This document shows positions 1-7,126 of a stretch of DNA of 27,922 nt, one piece after another. The stretch spans positions 1-27,922 of IMG/VR virus record IMGVR_UViG_3300008113_006343. One strand, written 5' to 3'. Every line of letters starts with the position of its first letter. The stretch's first letter is position 1. Source of the DNA: a virus. A program made the translations under genes and the position numbers. Under the pieces are notes generated by a model, which saw only the letters and a program-made list of their open reading frames with translations, had not been told where the DNA came from and made no database searches.

Positions 1-125
1 ACACATTAGCAACCCGTGTTGGTCGTGTTATCGGTGCTGGTTCTTTAACAGGTTCCGGTGTTTGGACATTCACAGCAGGTGGTACACTAACAGTTACAGC
101 GCCAACAACATTGTACGCACTATAA
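1..125 (+). CDS. C-terminal end of a phage structural protein (partial)
   Basis: An open frame enters from the left edge (codons from base 3) and ends at TAA 123-125, followed at once by TAG in the next bases. The 40 visible residues are rich in Gly, Thr, Ser and Val (for example RVIGAGSLTGSGVWTF) and alternate in a beta-strand-like way, ending TTLYAL. This composition fits the tip of a tail-fibre or other virion protein. No domain can be named from so little. A strong terminator follows 28 bases later, so this is the last gene of its transcription unit. The structural role is inferred from composition and neighbourhood only. Confidence 0.6.
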   Translation, partial: TLATRVGRVIGAGSLTGSGVWTFTAGGTLTVTAPTTLYAL

Positions 126-153
126 TAGTTAATTCTCAGGGATGGGAAGCATT

Positions 154-176
154 AAAGGACCTTCGGGTCCTTTTTT
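154..176 (+). terminator. Rho-independent terminator, UUCG loop
   Basis: A perfect 8-bp stem AAAGGACC / GGTCCTTT (154-161 and 166-173) closes a TTCG tetraloop, and the T-run continues to 176. It closes the transcription unit of the upstream structural gene and separates it from the late promoter box at 191. Confidence 0.9.
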
Positions 177-190
177 GTTAAGTACAAATA

Positions 191-198
191 TATAAATA
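191..198 (+). promoter_or_regulatory. T4-type late promoter box TATAAATA
   Basis: Exact match to the T4 late promoter -10 element TATAAATA, placed between a terminator and the first gene of the next block. Transcription would start near 204, giving a leader of about 70 nt before the ATG at 275, which has its own ribosome-binding site (GGAG at 264-267). The rest of 177-274 shows nothing else I can name. Confidence 0.75.
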
Positions 199-274
199 AA
201 TGTAATAGGCAAACAACCAGGCACTTAAATTAGGCACATGTCCTACGGGAACTTGACCAATACGGAGTAACTGG

Positions 275-646
275 ATGCCCTCTCAAGCAGAACGACTAGC
301 TATAGTCGAAACGAAAGTAGTAAACATAGAAGACAAAATTGACGCTATAAAAGTAGACGTCAAAGATCTACATGATTGTTTAGACAATACTCGAGACCTT
401 CTCGATGCAAAGCTAGACCAAATGATGCTCGAATACAGAGAAAATCGAGATCGTTACTATCAAGTGCTTGAAGATAACAAAACTGATGCTGAACTAGCTC
501 ACGCAAGTCTAGCAGCTAAAATATCAAACTTAGAAAAACTCAAAATAAAAGTAACCATCGGAGTAGTCGCTGTCATTGCTTTTATAGCAGGTACTGGATA
601 CTTAACTCTTGAGCAGATAGCTAAAATTGTAGTTAAACTTAGCTAA
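275..646 (+). CDS. Small coiled-coil protein with C-terminal membrane helix
   Basis: 123 residues. Residues 5-90 are a charged, heptad-like helix (IEDKIDAIKVDVKDLHD) that should form a coiled coil. Residues about 92-112 (VTIGVVAVIAFIAGTGYL) are a single membrane helix, followed by a short tail. GGAG at 264-267 lies 7 nt before the ATG. It is the first gene after a consensus late promoter, so late expression is likely. A tail-anchored coiled coil with cytoplasmic bulk could be a lysis accessory (spanin- or antiholin-like) or a membrane-tethered structural protein. No family was recognised and I assign no function. Confidence 0.75.
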   Translation: MPSQAERLAIVETKVVNIEDKIDAIKVDVKDLHDCLDNTRDLLDAKLDQMMLEYRENRDRYYQVLEDNKTDAELAHASLAAKISNLEKLKIKVTIGVVAVIAFIAGTGYLTLEQIAKIVVKLS

Positions 647-670
647 CTCATACCCATACGACTAGAATTA

Positions 671-692
671 TCAGAGTAGTTAAATACTCTGA
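671..692 (+). promoter_or_regulatory. Dyad overlapping a late-like box and the start codon
   Basis: TCAGAGTA (671-678) and TACTCTGA (685-692) form a perfect 8-bp inverted repeat with a 6-base spacer. The sequence GTTAAATA (679-686), a weak match to the late box NATAAATA, fills the spacer and enters the right arm. The last base of the right arm is the A of the start codon at 692. It could be an RNA hairpin at the start of the message or a protein-binding dyad over the promoter. Confidence 0.45.
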
Positions 693-1066
693 TGATTTAC
701 AAACTTTATACGCTAGCAGATATTACAGAAACTGGGCAATATAGGTCAAGATCTGATCTCGAACGACTACAGCAACAGAACTTTGATACAGTAATCCAGA
801 CAATTGGATTAGCTGGTAACATTGATACTTACAAAAAACCAGAAATAACTAACGGTGATATATTTGGAAACAAAGATCTTCGATGCTGGTATTTTGAATG
901 GACAATGGAACGAGAACAAGTGTTTGAACACTTAGGAGACGAACTATTTAGACTTAAAGAATTGTTTGAATTTGTTCCTATAATAGTAAATCTTACTGAA
1001 TCTGTATCTTTCGAAAAACCCATGTTTAACCTTGGCCGAAATATCATTTTTGATTTTATGCCATAA
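692..1066 (+). CDS. Conserved T4-like phage protein, unknown function
   Basis: 124 residues. The pattern resembles a small protein I recall from T4-like marine phages: an N-terminal YKLYTLADITETG, a middle NFDTVIQTIGLAGN, an aromatic WYFEWTMEREQVF and a C-terminal FVPIIVNLTESVSF. That family has no assigned function. No catalytic motif, signal peptide or membrane helix is visible. No Shine-Dalgarno sequence precedes the ATG, which sits 5 nt after a GTTAAATA box and inside an inverted repeat, so initiation may be leaderless. It lies in a block of late-type genes, suggesting a virion or assembly role, but that is inference. Confidence 0.8.
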   Translation: MIYKLYTLADITETGQYRSRSDLERLQQQNFDTVIQTIGLAGNIDTYKKPEITNGDIFGNKDLRCWYFEWTMEREQVFEHLGDELFRLKELFEFVPIIVNLTESVSFEKPMFNLGRNIIFDFMP

Positions 1067-1069
1067 ATA
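1062..1069 (+). promoter_or_regulatory. Late promoter box CATAAATA, predicted leaderless
   Basis: CATAAATA matches the late consensus NATAAATA. Only 5 bases separate it from the ATG at 1075, so a T4-like start point 5-7 bases downstream falls on the start codon. The box overlaps the last codons of the upstream gene. Confidence 0.6.
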
Positions 1070-1074
1070 TACTA

Positions 1075-1824
1075 ATGCTATTAAGAGAATTTAAACTAGA
1101 CAGTCTTGTAGGATCAGCAGTTCAGTTTCATGATCAGTTGAATCCAAAGCTTTGGCGCGGCCGAGAGCTTGACCCTAAGGTTCGATTTAAATTACTTAAG
1201 ATAGCTAAACATTTTATTGATTTTATTAACATACCTAGTATTAGACTTAGAGATATTACAATATCTGGATCTAATGCTGCTTATACATATACAGCAACAT
1301 CGGATATAGATTTACATCTAGTAGTTGACATACCTCGTGCTGCCGAGTATCATTTAAAGCCTTTATTTGATGCTAAAAAGAATCAATATAACTTTAACCA
1401 TGATGTTAAAATACACGGTATAGATGTAGAAGTTTATGTACAACCTAGCACAGATAAGCATCATAGTGCTGGCATATATAGTGTATTAGATAATGAATGG
1501 CTCAGCGCACCCAAGGCAGAAAAGGCCAACATTGATGGTAGTGATGTAGAGCTTAAAGTTAAAAGTTATCTTAATAAAATTAAAATGGCACTTAGAACTA
1601 GAGACCTTGATGCTGCAAATGCTATCAAAGACGAAATAGGCAAATTAAGAAAAAGTGGATTAGATCGTGCTGGAGAGTTTTCAGTAGAAAATATAGCATT
1701 TAAAGTATTACGTGCTAAAGGTTATATAGATCAATTACGCCAACATATTTACGATTTAGAGGACGAGGCCCTTAGCCTGGAGAACATGTATGAAACGCAA
1801 CGAAATCATAGTATACGAACATAA
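1075..1824 (+). CDS. Nucleotidyltransferase-fold protein (Pol beta superfamily)
   Basis: 249 residues. Residues 63-84 carry the superfamily signature: G65-S66 followed by SDIDLHLVVD, giving two metal-binding aspartates (D77 and D79). A third candidate is D117 in GIDVEVYV. This is the layout of minimal nucleotidyltransferases. The C-terminal half (150-249) is helical and charged, and probably binds a partner or nucleic acid. The substrate cannot be told. The start is the ATG just after a CATAAATA box, with no ribosome-binding site. The 3' end overlaps the next gene by 35 nt. Whether the protein is active or a structural relative of the fold is open; the three carboxylates argue for activity. 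Confidence 0.8.
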   Translation: MLLREFKLDSLVGSAVQFHDQLNPKLWRGRELDPKVRFKLLKIAKHFIDFINIPSIRLRDITISGSNAAYTYTATSDIDLHLVVDIPRAAEYHLKPLFDAKKNQYNFNHDVKIHGIDVEVYVQPSTDKHHSAGIYSVLDNEWLSAPKAEKANIDGSDVELKVKSYLNKIKMALRTRDLDAANAIKDEIGKLRKSGLDRAGEFSVENIAFKVLRAKGYIDQLRQHIYDLEDEALSLENMYETQRNHSIRT

Positions 1825-2884
1825 GAAAGGCGTAAGAGCCGTCAAATATAACAAGAAGCCTCAAACTACTATTGAGCCTCCTAAGCCTCGTAACCCTGTA
1901 GCTAAGAATGCTGGTGCAGCAATCGGCGGCGGTGCAGCTGGCGCCCACACTGATAAAAAGAAAGCTGCTAAGAGCGGTGAAGTAAAACACAAGGCAAAAG
2001 CATTAGATATGGCAGAAGGATACAACCCTAACAGTGCTAGTGCTGAACATCGTCGTAGCCTAGACGATCATACACGTCAAACATTAAAAGCAAAAGCAGA
2101 AGCACCGGATGCTACTGACCGAGATAAAGAACGATATCAAAATTATCTAGACAGAAAAGAACAAATGCGTAGAGACTACGATGCTCGTATGGAACGCGAA
2201 GCGATTGAACAAGAAGGATCATACAACAGTCGTAATCCAGATTTAATGAGCCCTAATGATTACGATCGTTATCAACAAGATCAAATGGACTATGACAAAC
2301 GTTCTTTTAAACGTGCAGAATTACAGCACGAGTTAGGGCACGAAGACGATCCCGACTTTGAGCGCAAGATGCGTCAGCAACAGATGGATAGAGATCGAGG
2401 ACCGTGGTTTATTAAAATTAACGGTAAAATTTTAAAAGTTAAAGGTGAACCAAAAGTATTTGACTGGAAGAAAGGTGCTAACAACTACGCTCTAGCTGTA
2501 TTAAAGAACAAGCCAGAGTTACAGGGTAAAATCATGCTAACCAAAAAAGGTGAAGATGATGTAGCAGAAGCCGGACAAGAAGTAGGAACTATCAGTAAAG
2601 TAGATCCTATGACTAAGAAAGCTACAGTAACTAAGTCAGACGGGTCTAGCATGGAAATTGATAGTTCAGCTCTTAAACCTACTCCAGACGGCAAAATGCA
2701 AATGGACGTACCTGACTCAGATGAAATGAAATCGGGCACTAAAGTTGTTAGTACAGAAGGTGCTACAGAAGAAGAAATGATGGCACCTCCTACAGATAGT
2801 TCAAGTCCAATTCCAGGCGATAACGACCACGATGAGATCAGCAAACTATTAGTTAAAAGATTACGTAGGCTAGCAGGGCTATGA
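1790..2884 (+). CDS. Hydrophilic phage protein, likely head-associated
   Basis: 364 residues, very charged and mostly low complexity. Residues 36-70 form a basic Gly/Ala/Lys stretch (AGAHTDKKKAAKSG). Residues 80-200 are Arg/Glu/Asp/Gln-rich and probably helical. A compact segment near 204-245 (GPWFIKINGKILKVKGEP ... NNYALAVLKNKPEL) looks like a folded module that I recall in other phage proteins. The tail (250-350) is acidic and Ser/Thr-rich, ending in a basic helix. GGAG at 1779-1782 supports the ATG at 1790, inside the end of the previous gene; the stop overlaps the next start (ATGA). A scaffold or internal-head role is inferred from composition and context only. Confidence 0.75.
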   Translation: MKRNEIIVYEHKKGVRAVKYNKKPQTTIEPPKPRNPVAKNAGAAIGGGAAGAHTDKKKAAKSGEVKHKAKALDMAEGYNPNSASAEHRRSLDDHTRQTLKAKAEAPDATDRDKERYQNYLDRKEQMRRDYDARMEREAIEQEGSYNSRNPDLMSPNDYDRYQQDQMDYDKRSFKRAELQHELGHEDDPDFERKMRQQQMDRDRGPWFIKINGKILKVKGEPKVFDWKKGANNYALAVLKNKPELQGKIMLTKKGEDDVAEAGQEVGTISKVDPMTKKATVTKSDGSSMEIDSSALKPTPDGKMQMDVPDSDEMKSGTKVVSTEGATEEEMMAPPTDSSSPIPGDNDHDEISKLLVKRLRRLAGL

Positions 2885-3081
2885 AACTAAAAGATGTTCT
2901 ACATCAGTTCGAGATTTACACTAACAACGAAGAAGATAAGTTGTTAGAAGAGCTAACTTACGCTCGTCCTTTAAGTAGTTTTGACGAGCGAGACCAGTTC
3001 ACAATCGAAGGGTTGATCCGTAAAAGTTTGGTAATTAAGATAGGAGAGATTAATCCTAGAGTAATTGCTAATGACCGCTAA
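2881..3081 (+). CDS. Small conserved phage protein, possible winged helix
   Basis: 66 residues, starting in an ATGA overlap with the previous gene. The pattern NNEEDKLLEEL ... SSFDERDQFTIEGLIRKSLV ... PRVIAN suggests two or three helices followed by a short beta hairpin, as in small winged-helix domains; the segment FTIEGLIRKSLVIKI would be the recognition-helix/wing region. I recall similar small proteins in other T4-like phages without known function. DNA binding is an inference from the predicted fold. Translation is probably coupled to the upstream gene. Confidence 0.75.
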   Translation: MKLKDVLHQFEIYTNNEEDKLLEELTYARPLSSFDERDQFTIEGLIRKSLVIKIGEINPRVIANDR

Positions 3082-3490
3082 AGATTTAGAAAGATTTATC
3101 ACAGAAGAAATTAAACGAGAAATACCCCTAGTGGTTGTTTCTAATAGTTTATTGTTTTATAAAGATATTAAGATTAAACAATTAAAGTCAGGTAACTGGT
3201 GTTTGTTTAGTAAAACAGGGGATAAAATAGCCGAGTTTAGAATGCGTAGTACCGCTAGTCTAGCAGCTAAGTTTTATCACAAAACAGATTTTAAAAACTA
3301 TAACTGGGTAAAAATAATAGATTTTGAATACTGGCATAACTACACGGACGCAGAAATCTTTCAATATCGTAAAAAGCATACTAAAGACTTTGACAGACGT
3401 GATACCTTTACAGCTAGGTACGAAATGGCAAAGTCTAAAGCAGATCATTACAAGCAAGAAATAACCTCATTGTTTAAGGTTAACTTTTGA
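3071..3490 (+). CDS. Conserved phage protein, unknown function
   Basis: 139 residues from the ATG at 3071; a TTG two codons upstream is possible but less likely. The gene overlaps the previous one by 11 nt. A beta-rich first half (residues 20-60) is followed by a helical half with YNWVKIIDFEYWHNYTDAEIFQYR and YEMAKSKADHYKQEI. I recall this type of sequence from other T4-like phages, always unnamed. There is no signal peptide, membrane helix or catalytic motif. It ends with TGA, one of several TGA stops in the window that show the standard bacterial code is in use. Confidence 0.75.
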   Translation: MTAKDLERFITEEIKREIPLVVVSNSLLFYKDIKIKQLKSGNWCLFSKTGDKIAEFRMRSTASLAAKFYHKTDFKNYNWVKIIDFEYWHNYTDAEIFQYRKKHTKDFDRRDTFTARYEMAKSKADHYKQEITSLFKVNF

Positions 3491-3496
3491 TAAATA
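3489..3496 (+). promoter_or_regulatory. Late promoter box GATAAATA
   Basis: GATAAATA matches NATAAATA and overlaps the TGA stop of the upstream gene (3488-3490). A start near 3502 gives a leader of about 26 nt that includes a weak AGGGA before the ATG at 3528. Unlike several other late boxes here, this one would make a leadered transcript. Confidence 0.65.
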
Positions 3497-3527
3497 AAAA
3501 TAACAGTCTTTTAGGGATTATTTTAAA

Positions 3528-4430
3528 ATGCAAATCAAAGAATTAGCACATCCAAAAACGAGCCGAGCACTCAATGAAAGTGTTGCACAAAAATTTGGCT
3601 ATAAACTAAATTTAAATAGTTTCACTATGGAACAGCTACGTGCTGCTAGAGATAAAATTACTCGCCAGCTTGCTGAATTTGAAACCAGTAGAAACTATGA
3701 TGCTGTCTATGAAAGCAACGCTTATCAACGTGATCGTGCCCTATTAGACGTAATTACAGTAGCAATTTCAGAGCGTACACTTTCCCCAGGCGAAGAATCA
3801 AAGAAAGAAAAGTATGTTAAGGGAATGAAAAAGAAGTCAGGCGAATTTAAAAAGCGTTATGGCGAAAAAGGCGACGAAGTAATGCATGCCACAGCCACTA
3901 AAATGGCTAAGAAAGAAAGTATTGAAGAGGCAATGGAAGTGTTACGCTCTGTTCTTTCAGAAAGAACTCTAACAGAAGGCGAAGAAGAAAAGGCCGCTCT
4001 AATTATGAGCGCAAGAGATATGGTTGACAAGATTACAGGTTGGCTAGAAGATGTAGCTAGCATGAAGTCCGAGACTATGTTAGAATTAGTAGACTCTATA
4101 AGAGACGAACTAGGCAGTGAAGTCAGTGCTCAATTTTCAGGCAAGACAAAACCGGCACTAGATGAATTATACACAGCACTAGAAACAAGCAGAACCACAA
4201 TGGCGCAGGCAGTAGCAATCCTAACTGGTGAAGAAGCACCAGGAATGGGCGCAGAGTCTCCAGAAGGTATGCCAGCAGAGCTAGGTGCAGAAGCCATGCC
4301 TACAGGTGATGATTTTGCAGCAGCTGAACCTGCAGCTGGCGGAGAAGAAGCAGCAGGACGTATGAAGCGTGAAAGCGTTGAGTATAGTCGCAAGCTAGGC
4401 ACAATACTAAGTCAACCAAAAAAAAAGTAA
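3528..4430 (+). CDS. Internal-head/scaffold-like phage protein (frameshift upstream part)
   Basis: 300 residues in the zero frame. The N-terminus contains L15-N16-E17/S18, matching the T4 prohead protease rule (Leu/Ile-x-Glu, cut after Glu). A basic module at 93-130 (KSGEFKKRYGEKGDEVMHATATKMAKK) is a motif I recall from many phage proteins. The decapeptide SERTLSPGEE (81-90) recurs as SERTLTEGEE (144-153), framing that module. Residues 155-235 are helical, and 236-278 are an acidic Ala/Gly/Pro linker. The end is LGTILSQPKKK. The stop follows an A9G run, and a 108-residue frame with no start codon continues in -1, giving a 408-residue product if the ribosome slips. A capsid-core role is inferred. 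Confidence 0.75.
   Translation: MQIKELAHPKTSRALNESVAQKFGYKLNLNSFTMEQLRAARDKITRQLAEFETSRNYDAVYESNAYQRDRALLDVITVAISERTLSPGEESKKEKYVKGMKKKSGEFKKRYGEKGDEVMHATATKMAKKESIEEAMEVLRSVLSERTLTEGEEEKAALIMSARDMVDKITGWLEDVASMKSETMLELVDSIRDELGSEVSAQFSGKTKPALDELYTALETSRTTMAQAVAILTGEEAPGMGAESPEGMPAELGAEAMPTGDDFAAAEPAAGGEEAAGRMKRESVEYSRKLGTILSQPKKK
4418..4430 (+). other. Candidate -1 frameshift site A AAA AAG + stop
   Basis: Nine A residues (4418-4426) then G4427. In the zero frame this reads CCA AAA AAA AAG TAA, so the heptamer A AAA AAG is in the register required for -1 slippage, as in E. coli dnaX, with a stop codon right after it. In the -1 frame translation continues AAA GTA ACA GAA GGC for 108 residues to TGA 4751-4753. 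No strong downstream hairpin is evident; a weak TTAAT/ATTAA stem lies at about 4448-4463. Confidence 0.6.
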
Positions 4431-4531
4431 CAGAAGGCGCTGATAACTTAATTCGTGTATTAAACGCATTAAAGGCTCGTTCAGATTCCAAGGGCGTTCC
4501 GGGGCAATTTACCTGGGATGCCCTTTCTAAT

Positions 4532-4753
4532 ATGATGCGTAATTTCTCTGGCACTGCTATAGATTACGAAACATTTAAATCACAGTTTGACGCTGTACCA
4601 CAAATCAAAAACATTGTAGATAGATTTGACGGAAATGGTTTAGTACTCAAAACTAAAGAAAAACCTGAAGCTACTCGTTCGGACAAGAATAATACTGGAT
4701 TAGATCAAGCGGCCAGTCGAGCAGCGGCTAAATCACTTCAACAACCCGGTTGA
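4532..4753 (+). CDS. -1-frame C-terminal extension of the upstream protein
   Basis: The first possible start is the ATG at 4532 (73 residues), but the frame is open without any ATG, GTG or TTG back to 4427. The extra 35 residues (VTEGADNLIRVLNALKARSD, then GVPGQFTWDALS) look like ordinary protein and run smoothly into the downstream part (GTAIDYETFKSQFDAVPQIKNI). The zero-frame protein ends exactly where this frame begins, at the A9G run. The simplest reading is one 408-residue protein made by -1 slippage, or a continuous gene if the run is really A10. There is no ribosome-binding site at 4532. Confidence 0.6.
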   Translation: MMRNFSGTAIDYETFKSQFDAVPQIKNIVDRFDGNGLVLKTKEKPEATRSDKNNTGLDQAASRAAAKSLQQPG

Positions 4754-4778
4754 CAATTAAGTCATAGTGCTATATACT
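4750..4778 (+). promoter_or_regulatory. Near-perfect sigma70 promoter, predicted leaderless
   Basis: TTGACA (4750-4755), a 17-base spacer and TATACT (4773-4778). Counting 7 bases past the -10 puts the start at about 4785, on the ATG at 4784. The host RNA polymerase would use it early in infection. The -35 overlaps the stop codon of the upstream frame. Confidence 0.85.
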
Positions 4779-4783
4779 GTACT

Positions 4784-5473
4784 ATGACTTTACTTGTATC
4801 AAAATATAACTATAAACCACTCTCTAGAGACGATTCAACAGGACGCAGACTGTATCAAACACCAGACGGTGTTGCTGTTCCTAGCGTAACTACAATCTTA
4901 GATAAAACTAAACCAGCTGAAGCCCGTGAAGCATTAGCTCGTTGGAAAAAGGCTGTGGGCGAACAAAAAGCCCAAGAGATTACCACAGAAGCTGCCGGAC
5001 GTGGTACTCGTATGCACAAGTTTTTAGAAGATCATATTAAAGGGGTTGCTCTTAAAGAATCAGTAACTAATCCTTATGCACAACAAAGCTTAGATATGGC
5101 TCGTAAGGTTATAGCTGAAGGCTTCCCTAAAATTAATGAAGTATGGGGATCAGAAGTGCCCTTGTATTTTCCAGAACTATATGCGGGAACTACTGATTGC
5201 TGTGGTATACACGAAGGTGACGAAGCTATTTTAGACTTTAAACAGACTAACAAACCTAAGAAACTAGAGTGGATTGGTGATTACTTCTTACAGCTAACAG
5301 CCTACGCCCTAGCACACAACGAAGTACACGGTACAAACATACGCAAGGGCGTTATTCTAATGTGTAGCAAAGACTACGAGTATCAGGAGTTTATCCTAGA
5401 GCCCAAGGATTTTGACTACTGGACAGAAGAGTGGTGTAAACGTGTGGAGCAGTACTACCGTTTGAACAGCTAA
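4784..5473 (+). CDS. RecB-like PD-(D/E)XK exonuclease
   Basis: 229 residues. The motif order is that of RecB/MGME1-type nucleases: VPSVTTIL (33-40), RGTRMH with the conserved His (73-78), E124 in SEVPL, D138 in AGTTDCCG, the D151-x-K153 pair in ILDFKQ, and the Q170-x3-Y174 motif in DYFLQLTAY. These residues bind metal and DNA ends in the family. T4-like marine phages often encode such a nuclease for recombination or host-DNA breakdown. A consensus sigma70 promoter sits directly on its start codon, so expression should be early, unlike the late genes on both sides. No ribosome-binding site is present. Confidence 0.9.
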   Translation: MTLLVSKYNYKPLSRDDSTGRRLYQTPDGVAVPSVTTILDKTKPAEAREALARWKKAVGEQKAQEITTEAAGRGTRMHKFLEDHIKGVALKESVTNPYAQQSLDMARKVIAEGFPKINEVWGSEVPLYFPELYAGTTDCCGIHEGDEAILDFKQTNKPKKLEWIGDYFLQLTAYALAHNEVHGTNIRKGVILMCSKDYEYQEFILEPKDFDYWTEEWCKRVEQYYRLNS

Positions 5474-5495
5474 ATATCGTATAACGAGGATATTT
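5469..5495 (+). promoter_or_regulatory. Late-like box and hairpin over the tail-fibre RBS
   Basis: GCTAAATA (5469-5476) matches the core of the late box at 6 of 8 positions. AAATATC (5472-5478) and GATATTT (5489-5495) form a perfect 7-bp stem with a 10-base loop. The right arm takes in the end of the ribosome-binding site CGAGGA (5485-5490). If transcribed from upstream, the hairpin could limit translation of the fibre gene; if transcription starts near 5482, the left arm is lost. Confidence 0.4.
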
Positions 5496-5497
5496 CA

Positions 5498-7123
5498 ATG
5501 GCTGTTGTACAAATAAGCAGAATTCAACTACGCAGAGGCAAACGCAATGAAGGTAGTGGACTACCTCAGCTGGCCAGCGGAGAATTAGCATGGTGTGTAG
5601 ACACACAGGAGTTGTTTATAGGCAATGGTGCTGTATCAGAAGGTGCACCTGCTGTAGGTAATACTAAACTGTTGACCGATAAAGACAGCCTACTTGACCT
5701 AGGAACATACGGCTATAAAGCAGATGTTGCTGCCATACAAACAGGCTCAGATGTCAATTTCCCTGTAGTCCGTACATTACAGCAAAGATTTGATGATCGA
5801 GTTACTAATCCTGCTTATGGTATTGAATCTAGCGGTCTTAATCAATACGAAAAGATTCAACGTGCCATTGACAATCTGTTCCTTGACATGGCCTACGAAG
5901 TTGAAAAAAGTAGAGTTGTATTAGAGTTTTTACCAGGTACATACACATTTAATCAAACAATTTATTTGCCTAGTTATGTTTCTATTGTAGGCGCTGGTTC
6001 TCAAAAAACAGTCTTTAATTATACTGGCACAGGAACAGCGTTTGAGTTTGTTAACGATACATCTACAAAGACAGTCCGTAGTTCTATTAATTCAACAACT
6101 TATCTTAATCAGCCTAAACATACCTTGCTAAAAGGGTTTACTATTAACACTACTGGTAATGCTGTAACTGCAATTAAATTAAATGCAGTTCGAGATTCAC
6201 AATTTATAGATTTAGAAATTACTGGATCTTATAACGACTCTTCAGCATCTTTAACAGCTACTAGCAACGGTTTAGCCATGTATGCTTTAAGTGCTATTAT
6301 CACATGTCAACGTAACATTTTTGATAATTTCAGCATTAACGGTTTTGCTAATGCTGTATTTGCTAAACAAGATATTCGTAATAGTAAATTTATTAATGGT
6401 CAACTGGTCAATCATAGACAAGGATTTTATTTTGGTATAGGTGCTGATGGTATATCGGTCGGTGAGCAGTTTGGACCTCGTTACATTACTATTGAAAATT
6501 GTTACTTTGAAAATATTGACCTTGAAGGCATTTATATAGCCAAAGGTTATAGCAATCGATCAGTTTCAAATACTTTTGTTAACGTTGGTAGCAATGGCGG
6601 CGGTTATCAAGATAACGAATCAAGCATTGTAAGATTTACCACTACTGGTAATACTTCAGAGTTAGATAACTTTGACAGATCAAATCCTGTAACAGCTTCT
6701 CAGGATCTTGAACAGGCAAACTTTGGATTAGTTTACAAACGAGAAGTTAGTGGAAAGGCATTGTATGCTAAGAAAGAACCTAGAACAATTACCTTAACCT
6801 ATAACACTTCGCTTACAAACTTATTCCGTTTACCTACAGTAGAAACTACAAGCTTTGAAATTAATTATGTTTTAGAAAGCACATTTTATACACAGGTAAG
6901 AAGAGGCCGAATTCTTATTTCTTATGACAAAGATGCTGACACACTACAAGTATCAGACGAATATGAATATACCGGTTCGACTAATGAAGACACAAGGATT
7001 GTATTCAATGCCTCATCAGCAGCTTCTACTGATTCAGTTATGATTCAATACATAAACAATAATACATTTGACACAAATATTAATCCAACAATAATGACTT
7101 ATACATATAGTGCTTTAAGTTGA
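5498..7123 (+). CDS. Tail fibre/spike with beta-helix domain
   Basis: 541 residues. The N-terminal RIQLRRGKRNEGSGLPQL plus ASGELAWCVDTQELFIGNG is the repeat-like head domain found at the start of many phage fibres (the major-tropism-determinant N-terminal type). Residues about 110-360 look like a pectate-lyase-like right-handed beta-helix: GTYTFNQTIYLPSYVSIVGAG, then repeated turns rich in Asn, Ile, Gly and Val (NCYFENIDLEGIYIAKGYSN). The C-terminal 150 residues are beta-rich without a named domain. The protein is probably trimeric and may bind or degrade a surface polysaccharide. No catalytic residues are claimed. RBS CGAGGA precedes the ATG. Confidence 0.85.
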   Translation: MAVVQISRIQLRRGKRNEGSGLPQLASGELAWCVDTQELFIGNGAVSEGAPAVGNTKLLTDKDSLLDLGTYGYKADVAAIQTGSDVNFPVVRTLQQRFDDRVTNPAYGIESSGLNQYEKIQRAIDNLFLDMAYEVEKSRVVLEFLPGTYTFNQTIYLPSYVSIVGAGSQKTVFNYTGTGTAFEFVNDTSTKTVRSSINSTTYLNQPKHTLLKGFTINTTGNAVTAIKLNAVRDSQFIDLEITGSYNDSSASLTATSNGLAMYALSAIITCQRNIFDNFSINGFANAVFAKQDIRNSKFINGQLVNHRQGFYFGIGADGISVGEQFGPRYITIENCYFENIDLEGIYIAKGYSNRSVSNTFVNVGSNGGGYQDNESSIVRFTTTGNTSELDNFDRSNPVTASQDLEQANFGLVYKREVSGKALYAKKEPRTITLTYNTSLTNLFRLPTVETTSFEINYVLESTFYTQVRRGRILISYDKDADTLQVSDEYEYTGSTNEDTRIVFNASSAASTDSVMIQYINNNTFDTNINPTIMTYTYSALS

Positions 7124-7126
7124 TCT

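Noticed and set aside
177-274. Possible tRNA or small RNA in the first intergenic stretch
   Set aside because: No cloverleaf, CCA end or GTTC/TTCGA T-loop pattern; only the late box and a leader are visible.
4130-4402. Minus-strand frame of 90 codons opposite the Ala/Gly linker
   Set aside because: Its Ser/Ala/Pro composition is the reverse of the coding strand's repetitive linker. No start signal.
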